This document shows, piece after piece, positions 35,403 to 40,820 of a DNA stretch of 40,820 nucleotides. Source of the DNA: Rhodopseudomonas rhenobacensis (lineage in GTDB: Bacteria > Pseudomonadota > Alphaproteobacteria > Rhizobiales > Xanthobacteraceae); contig NZ_JACHIH010000040.1 of assembly GCF_014203125.1 (NCBI RefSeq), forward strand, positions 1 to 40,820, written 5' to 3'. The notes under the pieces were generated by a model that ran no database searches, had not been told where the DNA came from, and saw nothing but the letters and a program-made list of their open reading frames with translations. The position numbers were made by a program, and so were the translations under genes. Positions within the stretch are counted from its first letter, which is position 1. Each line of letters opens with the position of its first letter.

Positions 35403-36079
35403 TCAACAAGATAGCTTCGTCGTTGTCGGAAGCGGTGGCGCCGATCACCGACGGGTCCTCGGTGATGATAACCGGGTTCGGCGACTCCGGCCTGCCGCGC
35501 GAACTGATCGACGCGCTGATCGAACAGGGCGCGTCCGATCTCACCATCATCAGCAACAACGCCGGCACCGAGCGCGTCGGTCTGGCGCGGCTGCTCGAAC
35601 TTGGGCGGGTGCGCAAGATCGTCTGCTCCTATCCGAAATCGTCGGGCTCGGTGGTGTTTACCGAACTGTACCGCGCCGGGCGTATTGAGTTGGAGTTGGT
35701 GCCGCAGGGCACCTTGCTGGAGCGGATGCGCGCGGCAGGGGCGGGGCTCGGGCCGTTCTTCACCCCGACCGGCTACGGCACCACCATCGCCGACGGCAAG
35801 GAGCAGCGCGTGGTCGACGGCAAGGGCTACGTGCTGGAGCAGCCGCTCGCGGCCGACTTCGCGCTGGTGAAGGCCTATCACGCCGACCGCTGGGGCAATC
35901 TCACCTATCGACTCGCGGCGCGCGGCTTCGGCCCGGTGATGTGCATGGCCGCCAAGACCACGATCGCCCAGGTCGACGACATCGTGCCGCTCGGCAGCAT
36001 CGCGCCGGAAGCGGTGGTGACGCCGGGAATCTTCGTCAGTCGCGTCGTACGGAAGGATGCCCAAAATGGCCGCAGCTAA
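35399..36079 (+). CDS. pcaI: 3-oxoacid (3-oxoadipate-type) CoA-transferase subunit A
   Basis: The 226-residue alpha subunit of a family I CoA-transferase moves CoA from succinyl-CoA to a carboxylic acid. Recognisable phrases are MITGFGDSGLPRELIDALI, TIISNNAGTE, RKIVCSYPKSS, VPQGTLLERMRAAG, FFTPTGYGT and DRWGNLTYR. The sequence is closest in my memory to PcaI of the 3-oxoadipate pathway, but the operon context does not confirm that substrate. The start overlaps the transporter stop. It overlaps subunit B by 14 bp. Confidence 0.9.
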   Translation: MINKIASSLSEAVAPITDGSSVMITGFGDSGLPRELIDALIEQGASDLTIISNNAGTERVGLARLLELGRVRKIVCSYPKSSGSVVFTELYRAGRIELELVPQGTLLERMRAAGAGLGPFFTPTGYGTTIADGKEQRVVDGKGYVLEQPLAADFALVKAYHADRWGNLTYRLAARGFGPVMCMAAKTTIAQVDDIVPLGSIAPEAVVTPGIFVSRVVRKDAQNGRS

Positions 36080-36743
36080 GAAACTGAGCCGCGATCGCGT
36101 CGCTCAGCTGACCGCGCAGGACATCGCCGCCGGCAGCTACATCAATATCGGCCTCGGCATCCCGACGCTGGTGCCGAAATATCTCGACCCCAAGAAGGAA
36201 GTGGTGCTGCACAGCGAGAACGGCATCCTCGGCCTCGAAGGCCTGCAGCCCGGGCTTCCCGGCGACGAGGATCTGATCAACGCCAGCAAGCAGCACGTGC
36301 AGCTGATCCTCGGCGCCTCGATCGTCGATCAGTCGCTGTCGTTTGCGATGATGCGCGGCGGCCATCTCGACGCCACCATTTTGGGCGCGTTTCAGGTGGC
36401 GATGAACGGCGACATCGCCAGCTGGTCGACCGGCGCCAAAGACGACATTCCCGGCATCGGCGGCGCGATGGATCTGGTGGCCGGCTCGCGCCGCGTCGTC
36501 GTGGTGATGGAGCATCTGGCCCGCGGCGGCGCGCCGAAATTGATGAAGGCGTGTAGTTATCCGCTGACCGGCCTCGGCGTCGTCACCAACATCTACACCG
36601 ACATGGCGATCATCGATGTCGACCCCGCGCGCGGCTTCGTGGTCCGCGGCATCGCCGAGGGGCTGTCGCGCGAGGAATTGCAGGCGGCGACCGACGCGCC
36701 GCTGCTCTATGCCGACGATGTCGCGGTGCTGACCGAGCACTGA
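36066..36743 (+). CDS. pcaJ: 3-oxoacid (3-oxoadipate-type) CoA-transferase subunit B
   Basis: The 225-residue beta subunit carries the catalytic Glu in LHSENGILG (about 50), the residue that forms the enzyme-CoA thioester in family I transferases. GLGIPTLV, MMRGGHLDATILGAFQV, GIGGAMDLV and ACSYPLTG are typical. The ATG at 36066 has GGAAGG 9 bases upstream; the ATG at 36057 sits directly against that site and is less likely. It is the last gene of the operon. As with subunit A, the PcaJ name reflects sequence similarity rather than proven substrate. Confidence 0.9.
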   Translation: MAAAKKLSRDRVAQLTAQDIAAGSYINIGLGIPTLVPKYLDPKKEVVLHSENGILGLEGLQPGLPGDEDLINASKQHVQLILGASIVDQSLSFAMMRGGHLDATILGAFQVAMNGDIASWSTGAKDDIPGIGGAMDLVAGSRRVVVVMEHLARGGAPKLMKACSYPLTGLGVVTNIYTDMAIIDVDPARGFVVRGIAEGLSREELQAATDAPLLYADDVAVLTEH

Positions 36744-37036
36744 CCGCGACGTTTAAGTCAAATACCAAGACTGCGGGCCTGACGCCGGCGCGGGTTGTGC
36801 CGGTGCCGGCCTGCACGAATTCGTCTGCGCACTCGCGCGAGTCGGCCGCGTCGTTCCACTCCTGCTGGCATCAACGCGTCTGCCACAATTGAGGCAGCGG
36901 TTGCACCCGGTTCCACCCGCCGCTCAGCGCCGGAGGAACGCCGCTCGGGGCCGCATGCTGCCGCTCACCGGGATCGCCGTCCGGGCGGTAAATCCGTGCG
37001 TTAGGGTCGCTGCATCTTCAAGAGGAGAGCGCAGCC
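36744..37036 (+). other. intergenic stretch upstream of acetate kinase
   Basis: This 293-bp gap has no supported gene. GAGGAGAG lies at 37022-37029, close to the ackA start. No FNR-type TTGAT-N4-ATCAA site is visible, although the downstream genes are the kind usually induced without oxygen. No clear terminator after the CoA-transferase gene was found. Confidence 0.4.
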
Positions 37037-38323
37037 ATGATCCCCGCCATGCCATTCGTCATCAGCGAGATGGACCGCACGTCCTACGCGTCCGAGCTCG
37101 TTCTGGTGATCAATTGCGGGTCGTCGTCGATCAAATTCGCGGTGATCCCGGCATTCGGTGGCAGCGCGCTGGTGACCGGCCTCGCCGAATGCCTCGGGCT
37201 TCCGGAGGCCCGGCTAGTCATCAAGGCCGCCGACGGCAAGACCACGAACGCGCTGCACGGCGGCGCCCATGACGTCGCGATGGCGGCGATCCTGCGCTAT
37301 CTCGACGAACAGAGCCTGCTCACCCGCATCGCCGTGGTCGGCCACCGCGTCGTCCACGGCGGCGAGCGCTTCACCGCCTCTGCCTTGGTGACGCCGGAAG
37401 TGCTCGCCGACATCGAGGCGGTCTCGGCGCTGGCGCCGCTGCACGGGCCGGCCAATCTGCTCGGCATCCGCGCCTGCATGCAGGGCCTGCCGTCGGTTCC
37501 CCAGGTGGTGGTGTTCGACACCGCGTTCCACCAGACCATGCCGTGCGCGGCCTATACTTACGCGATCCCGCAGCACCTTTATCGCGATTACGGCGTGCGG
37601 CGTTACGGCTTCCACGGCACCTCGCATCGCTACGTCGCGCGCCAGGCCGTCGACCTGCTGCGGCTCGATCCGCAGGACCACGGCATCGTTATCGCGCATC
37701 TCGGCAACGGCGCCTCGGCCACCGCGGTCAGCAATGGCGAGAGCGTCGACACCACGATGGGCATGACCCCGATCGAAGGCCTGGTGATGGGCACGCGCTC
37801 CGGCGACATCGACTTCGGCGCGGTGGCGCATATCGCCCGCACCGCAAGGCTGAGCCTCGACGACGTCGACGCCATGCTGAACAAACAAAGCGGTCTGCTC
37901 GGCATTTCCGAATTGTCCAGCGACTGCCGCACGCTGGAGCAGGCGGCGAAATCCGGCCACGCCGGCGCCATCCTCGCCATCGACGTCTTCGTGCACCGGC
38001 TGGCGCGGCACATCGGCGGGCTTGCGGCTTCGCTCGACAATTTCGACGCGCTGATCTTCACCGGCGGCATCGGCGAGAACTCGGCGCTGATCCGCGCCAA
38101 GACCATCGAGAGCCTGCGGGTGTTCGGCTTCACGCTGAACCGCGAAGCCAATGATCGGATGTTCGGCGGGCGCGCCGGCCGCATCAGCCGCAGCCGGCGA
38201 CCGACCGCGGCCGTCATTCCCACCGACGAAGAAGGCCTGATCGCCAACGACGCCGCCAGCATCGTCGGCATCTCGCCCTCGACCAGCGTTGCGGCGCAGC
38301 CCCGCGAACTCCACTTCGCCTGA
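37037..38323 (+). CDS. ackA: acetate kinase
   Basis: This 428-residue kinase converts acetyl phosphate and ADP to acetate and ATP. Family motifs are intact: INCGSSSIKF (25-34), GHRVVHGG (102-109), DTAFH (161-165), GFHGTSHRYV (191-200), HLGNGAS (about 222) and FTGGIGENS near the end. The N-terminus is about 20 residues longer than in most acetate kinases, so an internal ATG (37070) is possible. It is followed 52 bp later by pta. Confidence 0.95.
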   Translation: MIPAMPFVISEMDRTSYASELVLVINCGSSSIKFAVIPAFGGSALVTGLAECLGLPEARLVIKAADGKTTNALHGGAHDVAMAAILRYLDEQSLLTRIAVVGHRVVHGGERFTASALVTPEVLADIEAVSALAPLHGPANLLGIRACMQGLPSVPQVVVFDTAFHQTMPCAAYTYAIPQHLYRDYGVRRYGFHGTSHRYVARQAVDLLRLDPQDHGIVIAHLGNGASATAVSNGESVDTTMGMTPIEGLVMGTRSGDIDFGAVAHIARTARLSLDDVDAMLNKQSGLLGISELSSDCRTLEQAAKSGHAGAILAIDVFVHRLARHIGGLAASLDNFDALIFTGGIGENSALIRAKTIESLRVFGFTLNREANDRMFGGRAGRISRSRRPTAAVIPTDEEGLIANDAASIVGISPSTSVAAQPRELHFA

Positions 38324-38375
38324 TCGTCAGGCGCCCGACCCTCGTGCCCCGTCGATCGATTACCGGACCACTGCC

Positions 38376-40517
38376 ATGAACACGCTCTCCCGCCATCGCA
38401 CCTTCTACCTCGTTCCGGTGTCCCGCGACGCCGGACTGACCTCCGTGATGCTGGGGCTGGTCAGGTCGCTGCAGCTCTCCGGCGTGCGGGTCGGCGTGGT
38501 CAAGCCGATCGCGCAGCCCGAGGCGCATCCCGGCGATCTCGATCTCGCGGCGCATTTCGCCCGCAACTTGTGCGGCGCCGCCGCGCCGGATCCGCTGGCG
38601 TTCGACCACGCCGCCGAGATGGTGCGCTCCGGTCAGCTCGGCGGGCTGATGGAAGAAGTGGTGTCGATGGTCGAAACCGTTCGCGCCGATTGCGACGTCG
38701 TCATCGTCGAGGGGCTCATTCCCGACGTCGATTTCCAGATCGCGACGCGGCTCAACATCGAGATCATCCGATCGCTCGGCGCCGACCTCATTCCGGTGCT
38801 GGCCGGCGGCGCGCATAGTCCGGCCACGTTGGCTGCGAAAGCCGCCGCCGCGGCGGAGCAATATGGCGACGACGGCCGCCGGCCGATCGCGGGCCTCCTG
38901 ATCAACCGCTGCGCCGACGCCGCGGCCGCCTCGGCCTTGACCGAACTCGGCAGCCTCACTTTGAAGGGCTCGGCGACGCCGGTGCCGATCCTCGCCGCGG
39001 TGCCGAATGCGCCACATCTGCTGGCGCCGCGGATGATCGACATCGCCGACGATCTCGGCATGAGCATCCTCAATCACGGCGACATCGAGCGGCGCGTGCA
39101 GGGGCTGCTGATTGCCGCGCGCTCGCCGGAGAAGCTGCTCGGCCAGTTGCGCCCCGGCACGCTGGTGGTGACGCCGGCCGATCGCAGCGACGCCATCCTC
39201 GCCACCGCGCTGGTTGCGCAACGCGGCATGCCGCTCGCCGGCTTCGTGTTCACCTGCGGCGGGCGTCCGGCGCCCGAAGTGGCGGCGGTGTTGGCCGCCG
39301 CGCCGCTCGATCGCCTGGCGCTGCTCAGCACCGAGGATGATACGTTCACCACGGCGTCGAAGCTCGCCAACCTGTCGGCCCATGTCAGCCGCACCGACGG
39401 CGACCGCATGGAGCGGGTGATCAGCTTCATCGCCGACAAGGTCGATCCGCGGCCGCTGGTGCATCGTCTCAACCTGCCGGTCGATCCCTTGATGCCGCCG
39501 CCGGTGTTCCGGCATCGCCTCGTCGCGCGCGCCCGCGCCGCCGCCCGCCGCATCGTGCTGCCCGAAGGCGAAGAGCCGCGCACCATCCGTGCCGCGGCGA
39601 TCTGCGCCGAGAAGCGCATCGCCCGTTGCATCCTGCTTGGCGCGCCGGACCGCATCCGCGAAGTGGCCGCGGCCCACGGCATCGACCTGCCGGACGACGT
39701 CGAGATCGTCGATGCCGAGCAGCAACGCGCCCGCTACGTCGACCCGCTGGTCGAGCTGCGCAAGTCGAAGGGCCTCACCAAGCTGCAGGCGGAAATTGCC
39801 CTGGAAGACTCCGTCGTACTCGGCACCATGATGTTGGCGCAGAACGAGGTCGACGGGTTGGTGTCCGGCGCCATTCACACCACCGCCTCCACGGTGCGTC
39901 CGGCGCTGCAGCTGATCAAGACCGCACCGGGATCGAGCATCGTCTCCAGCGTGTTCTTCATGCTGATGCCGGATCAGGTGCTGGTCTACGGCGATTGCGC
40001 GATCAACCCCGATCCGACCGCCGATGAACTCGCCGAGATCGCGATCCAGTCGGCCGACTCGGCGGCGGCTTTCGGCATCGAGCCGCGGGTGGCGATGATC
40101 TCCTACTCGACCGGCGCGTCCGGCGCCGGCGAGGACGTCGACAAGGTGCGCCGCGCCACCGACAAGGTCCGCGCGCTGCGCCCGGATCTCATCGTCGACG
40201 GCCCGATCCAATACGACGCCGCCACCGTGGAAAGCGTCGGCCGGCAGAAGGCGCCGGGCGGCCCGCTCGACGGCCGCGCCAACGTCTTCATCTTCCCCGA
40301 CCTCAACACCGGCAACACCACCTACAAGGCGGTGCAGCGCTCGGCCAACGTCATCTCGGTCGGCCCGATGCTGCAGGGTCTGCGCAAGCCGGTCAACGAC
40401 CTGTCGCGCGGCGCGCTGGTCGACGACATCGTCTACACCATCGCGCTGACCGCGATCCAGGCGGAGGCGCGCGACGCCAGCACCCGTCCGGCGGTCGTCG
40501 CACAGGCTGCGGAGTAA
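38376..40517 (+). CDS. pta: phosphate acetyltransferase, long form
   Basis: The 713-residue product has the length of E. coli Pta (714). The N-terminal region (FYLVPVSRDAGLTSVMLGLV) is a P-loop-like domain followed by a DRTGG domain, and the C-terminal 330 residues are the catalytic PTA domain (RIVLPEGEEPRTIRAA, LVSGAIHTTASTVRPALQ, QAPGGPLDGRANVF-like end). It makes acetyl phosphate from acetyl-CoA for acetate kinase. The ATG at 38376 is chosen because it matches the family N-terminus; the open frame from 38289 overlaps ackA. Confidence 0.95.
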   Translation: MNTLSRHRTFYLVPVSRDAGLTSVMLGLVRSLQLSGVRVGVVKPIAQPEAHPGDLDLAAHFARNLCGAAAPDPLAFDHAAEMVRSGQLGGLMEEVVSMVETVRADCDVVIVEGLIPDVDFQIATRLNIEIIRSLGADLIPVLAGGAHSPATLAAKAAAAAEQYGDDGRRPIAGLLINRCADAAAASALTELGSLTLKGSATPVPILAAVPNAPHLLAPRMIDIADDLGMSILNHGDIERRVQGLLIAARSPEKLLGQLRPGTLVVTPADRSDAILATALVAQRGMPLAGFVFTCGGRPAPEVAAVLAAAPLDRLALLSTEDDTFTTASKLANLSAHVSRTDGDRMERVISFIADKVDPRPLVHRLNLPVDPLMPPPVFRHRLVARARAAARRIVLPEGEEPRTIRAAAICAEKRIARCILLGAPDRIREVAAAHGIDLPDDVEIVDAEQQRARYVDPLVELRKSKGLTKLQAEIALEDSVVLGTMMLAQNEVDGLVSGAIHTTASTVRPALQLIKTAPGSSIVSSVFFMLMPDQVLVYGDCAINPDPTADELAEIAIQSADSAAAFGIEPRVAMISYSTGASGAGEDVDKVRRATDKVRALRPDLIVDGPIQYDAATVESVGRQKAPGGPLDGRANVFIFPDLNTGNTTYKAVQRSANVISVGPMLQGLRKPVNDLSRGALVDDIVYTIALTAIQAEARDASTRPAVVAQAAE

Positions 40518-40605
40518 AGCACACCAGACATCTTCGACGAAGGCCTGCGGCGTCCGCGACGGCGAGGCAAGAATTTCCCGAGATTTCATCCAGCGAGGTC
40601 ACATC

Positions 40606-40820
40606 ATGAACATCCAAGTACAAAATCCGATCGGCGTAGCGACGTTCAACGAGATCCCGAGCGATCCCTGGCGCGATTTTGAAGACGGCAACTGGACCCG
40701 CGAGATCGACGTTCGTGATTTCATTCAGAAGAACGTGACGCCGTGGATCGGCGATGCGGCGTTCCTGGTGCCGGCGACGGCGCGCACCCAGGCGCTGTGG
40801 ACCAAGCTGAAGGATCTGTT
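40606..40820 (+). CDS. pflB: pyruvate formate-lyase, 3' partial at window edge
   Basis: The first 71 codons are visible before the window ends. DPWRDFEDGNWTREIDVRDF, then IQKNVTPWIGDAAFLVPAT and ALWTKL match the N-terminus of pyruvate formate-lyase, the oxygen-sensitive glycyl-radical enzyme that splits pyruvate to formate and acetyl-CoA. GAGG lies 7 bases upstream of the ATG. The catalytic Cys pair and glycyl radical site lie outside the window. The gene order ackA-pta-pflB gives a complete route from pyruvate to acetate, formate and ATP. The activating enzyme gene is expected downstream. Confidence 0.92.
   Translation, partial: MNIQVQNPIGVATFNEIPSDPWRDFEDGNWTREIDVRDFIQKNVTPWIGDAAFLVPATARTQALWTKLKDL

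Noticed and set aside
38214-40589. A 791-codon minus-strand open frame opposite pta and the end of ackA
   Set aside because: High GC content leaves the opposite strand open. The translation is rich in Arg, His, Asp and Gly without domains, while pta on the plus strand is unmistakable.

Overview
The window is GC-rich alphaproteobacterial DNA. Gene content and protein style (PcaI/PcaJ-like CoA transferase, long-form Pta, ACS-family transporter, Pro/Ala-rich linkers) suggest the Rhodopseudomonas/Bradyrhizobium group of the Hyphomicrobiales. A Rhodopseudomonas strain able to ferment with pyruvate formate-lyase is my best guess. This is inference from recalled protein families; no database search was possible.

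Region 1 (1-11636) is a type I secretion locus coupled to signalling. A Ser/Thr/Ala-rich protein, entered part-way through, is followed by two ABC exporter subunits, a HlyD-type adaptor, a response regulator with a GHKL ATPase-like C-terminus, and a large hybrid histidine kinase. From the first ABC gene onward the genes overlap or nearly touch. A TolC/NodT-type outer-membrane lipoprotein lies convergent on the minus strand and overlaps the kinase end by 29 bp. The first ABC subunit has lost its recognisable nucleotide-binding motifs, so the exporter looks like a pseudo-ATPase/ATPase pair.

Region 2 (11637-12702) is mostly intergenic. It holds a possible 25-residue ORF with a strong hairpin after it, a very small XRE-type protein, and the first copy of a 67-bp repeat.

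Region 3 (12542-29879) is a catecholate siderophore locus: an O-methyltransferase, then entC, entE, entB (isochorismatase only), a separate aryl carrier protein, entF, entA and a siderophore esterase, then an AraC regulator, a TonB-dependent receptor, and a periplasmic binding protein, permease and ATPase for uptake. The EntF adenylation pocket reads as the serine code, so a 2,3-dihydroxybenzoyl-serine product related to enterobactin is expected. The second copy of the 67-bp repeat lies just upstream of the receptor. The locus ends against the last codons of a destroyed L-serine dehydratase gene, which points to a rearrangement junction.

Region 4 (30070-36743) is a catabolic operon under a divergent GntR/UTRA regulator: a fumarase-superfamily lyase of PcaB type, a cysteine-free DUF35 protein, a thiolase-fold protein lacking the usual catalytic cysteines, an ACS-family transporter, and both subunits of a 3-oxoacid CoA-transferase. 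The DUF35/thiolase pair resembles retro-aldolase complexes, so this may be an undescribed route for an organic acid.

Region 5 (37037-40820) encodes acetate kinase, phosphate acetyltransferase and the start of pyruvate formate-lyase, which together form an anaerobic formate/acetate/ATP module.
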